Below are positions 20,614-28,628 of a stretch of 64,000 bases of DNA, piece after piece. The DNA comes from Mycolicibacterium moriokaense (GTDB lineage: Bacteria; Actinomycetota; Actinomycetes; Mycobacteriales; Mycobacteriaceae). Below the pieces are notes generated by a model, which saw only the letters and a program-made list of their open reading frames with translations, did no database searches and was not told where the DNA came from. The translations under genes were made by a program, and so were the position numbers. The DNA is taken from contig NZ_QQBJ01000023.1 of assembly GCF_003347205.1 (NCBI RefSeq), positions 1-64,000 on the forward strand, given 5' to 3'. How positions within the stretch are numbered: position 1 is the stretch's first letter; every line of letters begins with the position of its first letter.

Positions 20614-21093
20614 TCAGCCGACCTTTTCGTTGACGAGTTGGCCGACAACGTCCTCGACAGCCTTCACCGCGTCGGGGACGGCGGCGGCGACCGCGGGGGA
20701 CAGGCCCATACGCTCGTCCACGTCCTCGACCTCGCATCCCACCACGACGGTGTAGGGCGGCGTGCCGCCGAGTGCGACGAGGCTCGCGAACACCGCGGCC
20801 GGGTCCATCGCGTGTGCATCCAACCCGATCCCCGACGACAGGGAGTCGTGGTCGGCCTCGAAGACGTGCACGGCGCCCGGTGACCCGCGGTTGGGCAGGG
20901 CGTCGACGAGCACCAACGCGTTGCATCCGTCGAGCAGGTCGTAGGCGAGGTGCATGCCCCGAATTCCGTAGTCGACCAGCTTGATTCGCGGGCCTGCGAG
21001 GTGTTGGGGCACACGCCGCATCACCTCGGGTCCGAAACCATCGTCGCCGAGGAAGATGTTGCCGATACCGGCTACCAGGATGTCAGACGTGAC
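20614..21093 (-). CDS. Hydrogenase maturation protease (HyaD/HycI type); start codon unclear
   Basis: This nickel-dependent protease removes the C-terminal peptide of the large subunit after Ni insertion. In frame, the N-terminus reads TSDILVAGIGNIFLGDDGFG, which contains the conserved GxGN and DDGFG residues including the Ni-binding Asp/Glu; VDYGIRGMHLAYDL, VLVDALP and EVEDVDERMGLSP follow. However, between the in-frame stop at 21127-21129 and GTG at 21024 there is no ATG, GTG or TTG. A GAGGAG site at 21097-21102 points to GTC (21091-21093) or ACG (21088-21090). Starting at GTG 21024 would delete the conserved motifs. The coordinates given take the GTC position. Confidence 0.8.
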   Translation of the reverse strand, partial: VTSDILVAGIGNIFLGDDGFGPEVMRRVPQHLAGPRIKLVDYGIRGMHLAYDLLDGCNALVLVDALPNRGSPGAVHVFEADHDSLSSGIGLDAHAMDPAAVFASLVALGGTPPYTVVVGCEVEDVDERMGLSPAVAAAVPDAVKAVEDVVGQLVNEKVG

Positions 21094-21109
21094 GTCGCTC
21101 CTCGTTCTC

Positions 21110-21229
21110 CTACATCCGGCGGATCTTCATGTAGCGCCGCGCGTCAGGAATCGAGGCAAGCCCGATGGCGACGCCGCCCAAGGCGACGGCTGCGACAACA
21201 CCCACCGCGATCCAGCCCACTACGTCCAT
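21110..21229 (-). CDS. 39-residue single-helix membrane peptide, DUF6893-like
   Basis: A small gene with an excellent ribosome site (AAAGGAG, six bases before the ATG at 21229). The peptide begins MDVVGWIAVGVVAAVALGG, forms one membrane helix of about 24 residues, and ends with a short basic tail (DARRYMKIRRM). I recall this type as the DUF6893 family of mycobacterial micro-proteins; the name is from memory. It overlaps the end of the preceding 446-residue gene by ten bases and lies 16 bases before the protease, so it is built into the hydrogenase operon. A membrane-anchoring role is a guess. Confidence 0.72.
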   Translation of the reverse strand: MDVVGWIAVGVVAAVALGGVAIGLASIPDARRYMKIRRM

Positions 21230-22560
21230 TGCGAACTCCTTTCACTCAACGGTTCGACCTCATCAGGTGCGAAGTACAGGTACCGGCCGTACCACTCGTG
21301 CAGGTCGGAGGCCGGGTCGTCCTCGAGGACGACCCCGACGTGCTGATCGCCGTCGACGGTCTCGTGCACCGACGTGACCCGGGCGACCTTGTCGGCGAAG
21401 AACAGGTCCTGGGCGTCGGCCCTGCGCGACGGATGAAGCCGGACCCGGCTGCCGCGGCGCACTTGCACGCCGTTGACAAGCACCGCGTCGATGTCGGGCT
21501 GTACCGCGTTGTCGGCCAGCGGGTCCCACCAGTCGATACCCTCGGGTATCTCGGGGATCAGTCCGGATTCGGCGTCGGCGGCATGCGGGTTGCGCAACAC
21601 GCCGTGCAGGTTCAGCATCGCTTCCGGCGACATCGAGTCGCATCGGTCGATGATCTTGGCTGCCAGCGGGTCGGTGGCCCTGGCCGTCGCTTTCTCCTCG
21701 TCGGTCATCGTCATCACGCGAAGGGTGAGGATCTCGTCGATCTCGGTGGAGTCGTACAGGGCGCCCTCGCTCTGCTCGGCGATTTCGGGGTGGTCGTACA
21801 GGATGATCGGTGACACCAACACCAGCGCATGGTCGCCGGGCGGCCCGGCCAGCACGGGGAAGCAGCGATGGTGCCGACATCGGGCGACGGCGTTGTCGGC
21901 CGATGCCGGCGGTTCCAGGAGGGAGACGAACTCACCATCGATTGTCTCCGCGACGAGGTGGGTGCCGATGAGCGACACGGCGATCGAGTCGTCTTTGTTA
22001 TCAACGGGCGCCGCGGTGTTGCGCAGCGTCATGGTGAGGCGCAGCAAGCCGTCGTCGGTCTCGGCGGTCATCTCCAGGTGTGCGTGCAGCGCACGGCGGC
22101 TGCGGACCAGCCGTCCGCCGTCGACGGCCTCGATGTCGGTGCCCGCCTCGACCTCGATCGGAAACGTCTGCGCCAGGCCGGATCCGATCGGGATCGGGCC
22201 GAAGGAGATCTCCCGTTCGACGGCTTCGTCCCATCGCAGCCAGGACTGCGATCCCGCGATGAGTTCGTCGACCGGTTCGAATCGGCCTTCCCCGACGTCC
22301 TTCTCGACGCCGCGGTGCTGCAACTGCAGGAACCGGACCACGACCGACACCGTGGGGTTGCTCCCAGGTGCCACCAGGACCTGCGCGGACAGCGAGTCGT
22401 CTTCGCCGATGCCCGCGTCCGCGGCGCCCGGCGGCCCGAGGACACCGAACTGCCAACGTGTCTGGTTCTTGCGGGAGTCGGCCCGGTACGGATAGAGCAG
22501 ATAGCCCTCGTAGAGCACCGCGTCGGCCACGGCGCGGGCGCGATCCCAGTTCGCCGTCAT
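21220..22560 (-). CDS. Hydrogenase-operon protein of unknown function, 446 aa
   Basis: A large soluble protein beginning MTANWDRARAVADAVLYEG, LLYPYRADSRKNQTRWQFG. There is no cysteine cluster except a CRHHRCFPV segment mid-protein and no membrane helix. The C-terminal quarter (VRRGSRVRLHPS..ADAQDLFFADKVARV) looks like a beta-barrel. I do not recognise a named domain. It overlaps the preceding gene by four bases and the following peptide by ten, so it is an obligate member of this operon. Confidence 0.75.
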   Translation of the reverse strand: MTANWDRARAVADAVLYEGYLLYPYRADSRKNQTRWQFGVLGPPGAADAGIGEDDSLSAQVLVAPGSNPTVSVVVRFLQLQHRGVEKDVGEGRFEPVDELIAGSQSWLRWDEAVEREISFGPIPIGSGLAQTFPIEVEAGTDIEAVDGGRLVRSRRALHAHLEMTAETDDGLLRLTMTLRNTAAPVDNKDDSIAVSLIGTHLVAETIDGEFVSLLEPPASADNAVARCRHHRCFPVLAGPPGDHALVLVSPIILYDHPEIAEQSEGALYDSTEIDEILTLRVMTMTDEEKATARATDPLAAKIIDRCDSMSPEAMLNLHGVLRNPHAADAESGLIPEIPEGIDWWDPLADNAVQPDIDAVLVNGVQVRRGSRVRLHPSRRADAQDLFFADKVARVTSVHETVDGDQHVGVVLEDDPASDLHEWYGRYLYFAPDEVEPLSERSSQWT

Positions 22561-23201
22561 CGCAGTTCCTCGGTCCTGCTGCCGTCGAGCAGGGACGTGA
22601 CCGCCTCATCGAGGGACAGCAGTCCGCGTGCCGATCGATAGGCGGCCAGCGCGTCGATGGTGTCGCGGTCCAATCGCAGCCAACCCGTGTTCGGATAGTG
22701 CACCGTCATCAGGTCCCGCCACACCGACACCGGCATCTCGAAGCGATCTTCGCGATCCCACGGCACCTGCTGCACCGCGAATCCGTTGGCTCCCTTCGAG
22801 AAAACCGTGCCGCTGAACAGGAACTGCAGCGGAACCGTGCCGTCACGGAGTGCATGCAGATACTTTGCCGACGCCACCTCGAAGTCGTAGGTGCATTCCA
22901 GTGGCAGGTTGACCTGAGTGGTGTCGGTGAAGCCCTGCACCATCGCGCTGGTCTGCAGCCATTGAAAGTTGCGCACGGTGGTGGCCCACCGCTCGCGGGG
23001 GCCGAAGAGGTCGAGCAAGCCGGCGGCCTCGTCGTCGGAGTAACCCCGCCGCGTTGGTTCGATGCGCACCTGGCACCGCAGTGCGATCGCGTGGATCGGA
23101 TCGTCCCCGACGGCGGCAATGCCGACGCGGGCGTTCAGCACCGGAGTCACCGAATAGGGCTCCGCTGCGACGTCGACGACGGCGAAGGTGATGTCCGTCA
23201 T
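22557..23201 (-). CDS. Hydrogenase-operon protein, DUF6084-like
   Basis: A 214-residue soluble protein: FAVVDVAAEPYSVTPVLNAR, CQVRIEPTRRGYSDDE, LFGPRERWATTVRNFQW. Family DUF6084 is recalled from memory; function unknown. The beta-rich N-terminal half with HAIALRCQVRIEP resembles a sandwich fold. Start and stop both overlap their neighbours by four bases. Confidence 0.75.
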   Translation of the reverse strand: MTDITFAVVDVAAEPYSVTPVLNARVGIAAVGDDPIHAIALRCQVRIEPTRRGYSDDEAAGLLDLFGPRERWATTVRNFQWLQTSAMVQGFTDTTQVNLPLECTYDFEVASAKYLHALRDGTVPLQFLFSGTVFSKGANGFAVQQVPWDREDRFEMPVSVWRDLMTVHYPNTGWLRLDRDTIDALAAYRSARGLLSLDEAVTSLLDGSRTEELR

Positions 23202-23842
23202 GCGCGATCGGCCACCTTGCCTTTCGCATCCAGCAGCTCGAAGAATTCGTCGATGAACTGCCGCACCTGCTGTCCGCCGTCGAAGCCGTGCCAGAGCAGC
23301 CGCAACCGGCCGACGAACTCATAGCAGGCGTCGATGGGCAGCAGGTAGGCCTGCGGCGTAATCGTTTCGTCGGCGTCCTCTGGCACGCGCACGAGCACGG
23401 CTTCTGTGTCGTCGGCGAGCATGTCCACCCGTGGGTCGGCCTCGCGAATATCGTTCCAGGCGGCCAGATCCAGTTCCGACTCGGTGGCACCGGCCGGGCC
23501 CGGGTAGAACGCCACCGTTCGTCGGAGCACCGAGTTCTTGAAGAAGAACACCAAGCCGACCGGTATCTGCAGCGCTTCCCAGTGTCGGCGGTCCAGCGCG
23601 AAGTCGGAGAAGATCAAGTAGCGGTCGGGGATCGCCCGGTAGTGCAGCGCAGCCTGGGTGTCGGTGAACAGCAGATAACAGCCTCGGCAGACGCACATCA
23701 ACTGCCTGCCTTCGATATTCACCACGTGCTGGTGCTCGTCGGAGATGGCTTCCGCGCACATCTCGCAGCGCTCGCCTTCGGGCTGAGGTGCTGAGCGTGC
23801 GGCCCGGATCCGTGCAAGCACGTCGTACGCGCTAGAGGTCAC
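23198..23842 (-). CDS. Hydrogenase-operon protein with CxxC pairs, DUF5947-like
   Basis: A 214-residue protein whose N-terminal 60 residues contain ERCEMCAEAI and MCVCRGCYLLF, giving two CxxC pairs that could bind zinc or an Fe-S centre, with HQHVVNIEG between. The rest (VGLVFFFKNS, YPGPAGATESEL) is unassigned; DUF5947 is a name recalled from memory. GTG at 23840-23842 is the start, overlapping the stop of the Fe-S/NifU gene. It is likely a maturation or electron-transfer partner. Confidence 0.76.
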   Translation of the reverse strand: MTSSAYDVLARIRAARSAPQPEGERCEMCAEAISDEHQHVVNIEGRQLMCVCRGCYLLFTDTQAALHYRAIPDRYLIFSDFALDRRHWEALQIPVGLVFFFKNSVLRRTVAFYPGPAGATESELDLAAWNDIREADPRVDMLADDTEAVLVRVPEDADETITPQAYLLPIDACYEFVGRLRLLWHGFDGGQQVRQFIDEFFELLDAKGKVADRA

Positions 23843-24768
23843 GATGCCACCGCCTCCGCCACCGCCATCGACAGCACGCCATCGCGTTCCAGCAGGGGAA
23901 TCGGCTCGAGGTGCGAGTCGGCGCTTCCGTTGCCGTCGACACAGACCCCGGCGTGGACCACGTCGAAGTGCGCATGGCAGCGCGGGCACCGCAGGATGGC
24001 GTCAGCCGAACCCAGACGGCGGTGCAGTGCCGCACCCGCCAGCGACTCACCACAGCTGCCGCACCGGTCGCGGTAGGCGAACAACTGGTCGTCGAGTCGG
24101 CAGGCCAGCACGGTGGTGCCCGCCACTGCGAACCCACCGACTTCACCTGGCGCCAGCGTGACGAGGTCGGGTACTGGATGCCAGGTGTGGCCGTGCGGTT
24201 GGCTGCGCACCCGACTCATCAGGCTGTCGGTCGGGATGACGGCGGACGCCGTCTCCGGCTCCGCGGCCACCGCTTCGATCGACGAAATCTCCGGCGCGGC
24301 AGAGCGGATGGCGTCCTCGACCGCCAGTTCCAGCGTGACCGACGACGACGGGCAACTCTTGCAACTGCCCGCGAACTGCAACCGCACCGTGTAATTCTCC
24401 GGGTCACCGTCGATCCCGAGCAGATGCACGTCACCGCCGTGCGACCCGAGGTAGGGCCGGACACTGTCCAGCGCATCCTCCACCCGCCGCGCAACGTCAT
24501 GCGGGTGCAACCCGTGCACCAGCATCAGGCTGGCGACCAGATCATCGGCGGCGAACGCCTCCGCGAGTTGCGGATCGGCGTTCGTCGCGATGGCCAGCAT
24601 CCGCTGCAGGCCGGCGCCGTAGAGGTCGGTGACCTCACCGACCAACTGCTCGGCGCGCTCGTGCGCGACGGCGCCGCCTGCTGCGCTGGCGTCGAGGAGA
24701 TTCTGTATCCGCTCGCCCGCGTTGCGCCACTGCGCGTCTGGTTCTGGATTATCCGGGCGATGCGGCAT
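23839..24768 (-). CDS. hhyE: HhyE-like NifU/Rieske-like fusion protein
   Basis: A 309-residue fusion. Residues ~95-160 are a NifU C-terminal scaffold domain with CKSC at 136-139. Residues ~205-275 resemble a Rieske ferredoxin (LACRLDDQLFAYRDRCGSCGESL, then CPRCHAHFDV), but the Rieske pattern CxH...CxxH is replaced by CGSC (236-239) and CPRC (261-264). Published work on M. smegmatis names the equivalent gene hhyE and proposes that it relays electrons from the hydrogenase to the respiratory chain. It starts three bases after the large subunit. Confidence 0.85.
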   Translation of the reverse strand: MPHRPDNPEPDAQWRNAGERIQNLLDASAAGGAVAHERAEQLVGEVTDLYGAGLQRMLAIATNADPQLAEAFAADDLVASLMLVHGLHPHDVARRVEDALDSVRPYLGSHGGDVHLLGIDGDPENYTVRLQFAGSCKSCPSSSVTLELAVEDAIRSAAPEISSIEAVAAEPETASAVIPTDSLMSRVRSQPHGHTWHPVPDLVTLAPGEVGGFAVAGTTVLACRLDDQLFAYRDRCGSCGESLAGAALHRRLGSADAILRCPRCHAHFDVVHAGVCVDGNGSADSHLEPIPLLERDGVLSMAVAEAVAS

Positions 24769-24771
24769 ATC

Positions 24772-26568
24772 TCATTCCCCGGTTACGGATTGAGTCGGGG
24801 AGTGCAGTCTCTCCAGTGTCTTTCCTTTGCCTAGATACATGTGAACGCCGCAGGGCAGGCACGGGTCGAAACTGCGGACCGTCCGCATGATGTCGATGCC
24901 CTTGAAGTGCTCGCGATCGTTCTCCTCGAAGATCGGCTGCCCTTGCACCGCGTCTTCATACGGTCCGGGTGTGCCGTAGCTGTCACGAGGATTGGCGTTC
25001 CACGGTGTCGGCGGATACGGATGGTAGTTGGCGATCTTGCCGTCGCGGATGACCATGTGGTGGCTCAACACTCCGCGCACCGCCTCGGTGAATCCGCAGC
25101 CGATACCCGCGTCGGGCACCTCGAAGCGCTCCCACGTCTTGGTGCGGCCCGCGCGGATCTCGACGAGTGCCTTCTCGGCGAAATGCAGTGCGCACGCAGC
25201 GGCGTAGGCCTGGAAATAGGTGCGGGCGCGGTTGCGCTCGATTGTGTTGCTGCCGTACTGCGGCACCTTCCACTCGAACTCGACCGGTCCCTTGAGCGCG
25301 GTCTTCGGCAGGTTGATCTTCACGCTGTTACCGGTGGCCTTGACGTAGCCGATGTCCACCAGACCCGCCAGAGCCGTCGACCACAGCCGGGCCAGCGGCC
25401 CGCCGCCGGTGTCCAACGCCAGGTGATCGGTGCCGTCGAACCAGCGTGGCGACATCACCCAGCTGTAGTTCTCGTCGAAGTCGCGCTTCTGCGGCCGCGG
25501 GTTGGTGTGCTGGTTCCAGGGGTGACGCCGATCGACCGGGTTTCCCAGCGGATCGGTCTTGACGAACATCTCCTGGTCGGTCCAGTCATCGTAATAACTG
25601 TGGCCCAACAGGATTCGGATGCCGAGGTTGATGTCGACCAGCGAGTGGGTGTGCAGCTTGCCGTCGATCACCACGCCGGGCGTGACGAACATGGCGTTGC
25701 CCCACTTCTCCATGTCTTTGTAGGCGAAGTTGCAGACCTCCGGATCCTGGAACGAACCCCAGCAGCCGAGCAGCGTGCGCCGCAGACCCACCTGGTCGTA
25801 GCCGGGCAGCGCTTCGTAGAAGAAGTCGAACAGGTCGTCGTGCATCGGCACGACCTTCTTCATGAACTCGACGTAGCGCATCAGGCGCGTCATGTAGTCC
25901 GTCATCAACTGGACGGTGGCGGTGGTGCCGATGCCGCCCGGGTACAGCGTGGACGGATGGACGTGGCGACCTTCCATGAGGCAGAACATCTCTCGCGTCC
26001 ACCGGCTGACCTGGAGTGCCTCCCGGTAGAACTCACCGGTGAACGGGTTGAGCGCACGCATGATGTCGGCGATGGTTCGGTGGCCGTGCATGTCGGCATG
26101 CGGTGCCTGAGTGTTCTCCGCCTTGGCCAGTACGCCCGGATTGGTCTCGGAAACCATCTTCTCGCAGTAGTCGACCCCGACCAGGTTCTCCTGGAAGATG
26201 TTGTGGTCGAACATGTATTCCGCGGCTTCGCCGAGGTTGATCAGCCACTCGCCGAGGTGCGGCGGCTTGACGCCATAGGCCATGTTCTGGCAGTAGCAGG
26301 AACACGTCGCATGGTTGTCACCGCAGATACCGCAGATGCGGCTGGTGATGAAGTGCGCGTCGCGCGGATCCTTGCCCTTCATGAAGATCGAGTAGCCGCG
26401 GAAGATCGACGAGGTGCTGTGGCATTCCACCACTTCCCGGTTGTCGAAGTCGATCTTGGTGTAGATGCCGAGGCTGCCGACGATGCGGGTGATGGGATCC
26501 CACGCCATTTCGACGAGCTGGCCGGGGTCACGCTTTACGTGCGACGGCTCGGGGATGATCGTTGTCAT
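24772..26568 (-). CDS. hhyL: [NiFe]-hydrogenase large subunit, group 1h type
   Basis: The catalytic subunit that oxidises H2 at a Ni-Fe(CN)2CO centre. In 598 residues the N-terminal ligand motif RICGICGDNHATC (Cys79, Cys82) and the C-terminal DPCLPCGVH (Cys570, Cys573) supply the four nickel cysteines. After His576 there are 22 residues, the peptide expected to be cut by the maturation protease. Overall sequence and length fit the actinobacterial high-affinity group (hhySL of M. smegmatis), which scavenges atmospheric H2. It lies 93 bases downstream of the small subunit. Confidence 0.95.
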   Translation of the reverse strand: MTTIIPEPSHVKRDPGQLVEMAWDPITRIVGSLGIYTKIDFDNREVVECHSTSSIFRGYSIFMKGKDPRDAHFITSRICGICGDNHATCSCYCQNMAYGVKPPHLGEWLINLGEAAEYMFDHNIFQENLVGVDYCEKMVSETNPGVLAKAENTQAPHADMHGHRTIADIMRALNPFTGEFYREALQVSRWTREMFCLMEGRHVHPSTLYPGGIGTTATVQLMTDYMTRLMRYVEFMKKVVPMHDDLFDFFYEALPGYDQVGLRRTLLGCWGSFQDPEVCNFAYKDMEKWGNAMFVTPGVVIDGKLHTHSLVDINLGIRILLGHSYYDDWTDQEMFVKTDPLGNPVDRRHPWNQHTNPRPQKRDFDENYSWVMSPRWFDGTDHLALDTGGGPLARLWSTALAGLVDIGYVKATGNSVKINLPKTALKGPVEFEWKVPQYGSNTIERNRARTYFQAYAAACALHFAEKALVEIRAGRTKTWERFEVPDAGIGCGFTEAVRGVLSHHMVIRDGKIANYHPYPPTPWNANPRDSYGTPGPYEDAVQGQPIFEENDREHFKGIDIMRTVRSFDPCLPCGVHMYLGKGKTLERLHSPTQSVTGE

Positions 26569-26661
26569 CTAAATTCTCTTCTCTAGTTCGTGGGCAACTG
26601 CGCCGAGGTGCGCTTCGCCGATAGCCGGGCCATCGCCCGCCGTGCCGAAGACGACACGCAC

Positions 26662-27717
26662 CTACCAGGTGCGAGTCGCTCCGGTGGTGAGGTTGTTGCC
26701 GGGGTGGCGCCACTTGGGTTCTTTGTCGACGGTGCGATTGGTGATGTGTCGCAGACTGCGAATCACCCCGCCGTAGATCTTGGAGCCCGTCGTCGACACC
26801 TTGCCGCCCGGCGGCTCATCCATGAACGGCATGAACTTGTCGGGGAAACCGGGCATCGTGCAGCCGATGCAGATGCCGCCGACGTTGGGGCATCCGCCGA
26901 TGCCGTTTATCCAGCCTCGCTTGGGTACATTGCACTGCACCACGGGACCCCAACAACCAAGTTTCACAATGCATTTCGGCGAACCGTACTCGGTCGCGAA
27001 ATCACCTTGCTCGTAATAGCCGGCCCGGTCGCACCCTTCGTGCACGGTGTTGCCGAACAACCACTTGGGACGCAGCGCGTCGTCGAGCGGGATCATCGGC
27101 GCCTGCTCGGTTGCCATGTAGAGCAGATAGGTGAGCGTCTCGGCCAGGTTGTCCGGATGGATCGGGCAGCCGGGCACGCAGACGATCGGTATGCCTGCCT
27201 TGCTCTTCCACTCCCAGCCCAGATAGTCGGGCACACCCATGGCGCCGGTCGGGTTTCCCGCCATCGCGTGGATACCGCCGTAGGTGGCGCACGTTCCGAC
27301 CGCGACGATCGCGGTGGCTTTCGGCGCCAGCCGGTCCAGCCACTCACTCGTCGTCATCGGCTGCCCGGTCGCGGGGTTGTTCCCGAACCCGCACCAGTAG
27401 CCTTCGTCCTTGATCTTCTCGTTGGGGATGGAACCCTCAACCACCAGCACGAACGGTTCCAATTCGCCCCGCTCGGCCTTGAAGAACCACTCGAGGAAGT
27501 CGTCTGCACCCCCGTTTGGTCCGCATTCGAAATCGATCAGAGGCCAGTGCACGGCGATCTTCGGCAGGCCGGGGAGTGCGCCGAGCGCAATCTCCTCGAT
27601 ACTGGGTTGCGTGGCGGCAGTCAGCGCCACAGAATCGCCGTCACAACTCAACCCCGCGTTGATCCACAGAACGTGAATCAGTGCTTCTTCTGCTTTGACT
27701 GCTGCCTCAGTTGGCAT
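26662..27717 (-). CDS. hhyS: [NiFe]-hydrogenase small subunit, group 1h type
   Basis: The 351-residue electron-transfer subunit with three Fe-S clusters. The first proximal-cluster motif reads SCDGDS: Cys25 then Asp28 where most hydrogenases have CxxC. Cys143 and Cys184 complete the proximal site. The C-terminal half has HEGCDRAGYYEQGDF and the CNVPKRGWINGIGGCPNVGGICIGC segment split over the medial/distal clusters. A 3-Cys/1-Asp proximal cluster is known from the O2-insensitive actinobacterial hydrogenase. No Tat signal peptide is visible, so the enzyme faces the cytoplasm. Confidence 0.95.
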   Translation of the reverse strand: MPTEAAVKAEEALIHVLWINAGLSCDGDSVALTAATQPSIEEIALGALPGLPKIAVHWPLIDFECGPNGGADDFLEWFFKAERGELEPFVLVVEGSIPNEKIKDEGYWCGFGNNPATGQPMTTSEWLDRLAPKATAIVAVGTCATYGGIHAMAGNPTGAMGVPDYLGWEWKSKAGIPIVCVPGCPIHPDNLAETLTYLLYMATEQAPMIPLDDALRPKWLFGNTVHEGCDRAGYYEQGDFATEYGSPKCIVKLGCWGPVVQCNVPKRGWINGIGGCPNVGGICIGCTMPGFPDKFMPFMDEPPGGKVSTTGSKIYGGVIRSLRHITNRTVDKEPKWRHPGNNLTTGATRTW

Positions 27718-27806
27718 ATGTCACAGCTTTCCGGGGCCCGGGCTGGGAGCCCCAACTCGCCCGATGGACGTTCAGCGCCCGTGCCTACGAGCACTCAGTT
27801 CTGGGT

Positions 27807-28625
27807 TTACTCCCGCGAGTATGTCTTGTCAACGGAATCTAGTGACATAGGGATGTTTGCCATTGCGGCTGCCTGCGAATTGATCCACTCGTACCATGCC
27901 TGGACACCCTCACCAGTAGTGGCTGAGAGCGGCAAAATATTGACGCCGGGGTTAACTGAGCGTGCGTAGCCAGTGCACTTTTCGAGGTCGAAGTCGACGT
28001 ACGGCAACAGGTCGATCTTGTTGATGATGACAAGACCGGCGGCGGCAAACATGTGTGGATATTTCAGTGGCTTGTCGGCGCCCTCGGTCACGGAGATGAC
28101 GACCACCTTGGTGTGCTCTCCAAGATCGAACAGCGCGGGGCAGACCAGATTGCCGACGTTTTCGATGAACAGCAGAGAACCGGATTCCGGGCGTAGCGCG
28201 TGCAGTGCGCGGTGCACCATGTCTGCGTCGAGATGGCAGCCGGCGCCGGTGTTCACCTGGACGGCCCGCGCGCCGGCGGCGCGGATGCGCTCGGCGTCGA
28301 GCAACGTCTCCTGATCGCCTTCGACGACGGCGACGGCTCGCTCGGCTGTCAACTCCCTGATGGTTCGCTCCAGAAGCGTTGTCTTTCCCGCCCCGGGAGA
28401 GCTGGTGACGTTCAGCGCGAGCACGCCGCGCTCGGCCAGCCAATGGCGGTTCTGCTCGGCGAGTAGATCGTTTTTTTCGAGCACCTTCTGCTCGAGCGTG
28501 ATGGTCTCGGTGTGGGTGTGGCCGTCGTCGTGGTGATGGTGGTCGTGATCGTCGTGGTGTCGGTGATCGTCTCCCGCAACGGTGATGACCGCGCCATCGT
28601 CGCCGCAGCCGCATGTCGCACACAT
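27807..28625 (-). CDS. hypB: Hydrogenase nickel incorporation GTPase HypB
   Basis: HypB loads nickel with HypA using GTP. The 272 residues begin MCATCGCGDDG, a nickel-binding CxxCGC motif, then a His/Asp-rich stretch (residues ~20-40) for nickel storage, then a G domain with SSPGAGKTT, IENVGNLVCPA and NKIDLLPYV. It is three bases after hypA. An 89-base gap separates it from hhyS. Confidence 0.96.
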   Translation of the reverse strand: MCATCGCGDDGAVITVAGDDHRHHDDHDHHHHDDGHTHTETITLEQKVLEKNDLLAEQNRHWLAERGVLALNVTSSPGAGKTTLLERTIRELTAERAVAVVEGDQETLLDAERIRAAGARAVQVNTGAGCHLDADMVHRALHALRPESGSLLFIENVGNLVCPALFDLGEHTKVVVISVTEGADKPLKYPHMFAAAGLVIINKIDLLPYVDFDLEKCTGYARSVNPGVNILPLSATTGEGVQAWYEWINSQAAAMANIPMSLDSVDKTYSRE

Positions 28626-28628
28626 GTG

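Noticed and set aside
21022-21024. GTG at 21024 as start of the maturation protease
   Set aside because: It would delete the conserved GxGN...DDGFG N-terminus, which is encoded in frame just upstream.
24841-26586. Large plus-strand frame opposite hhyL
   Set aside because: Lies antisense to the hydrogenase large subunit; composition is typical of a shadow frame.
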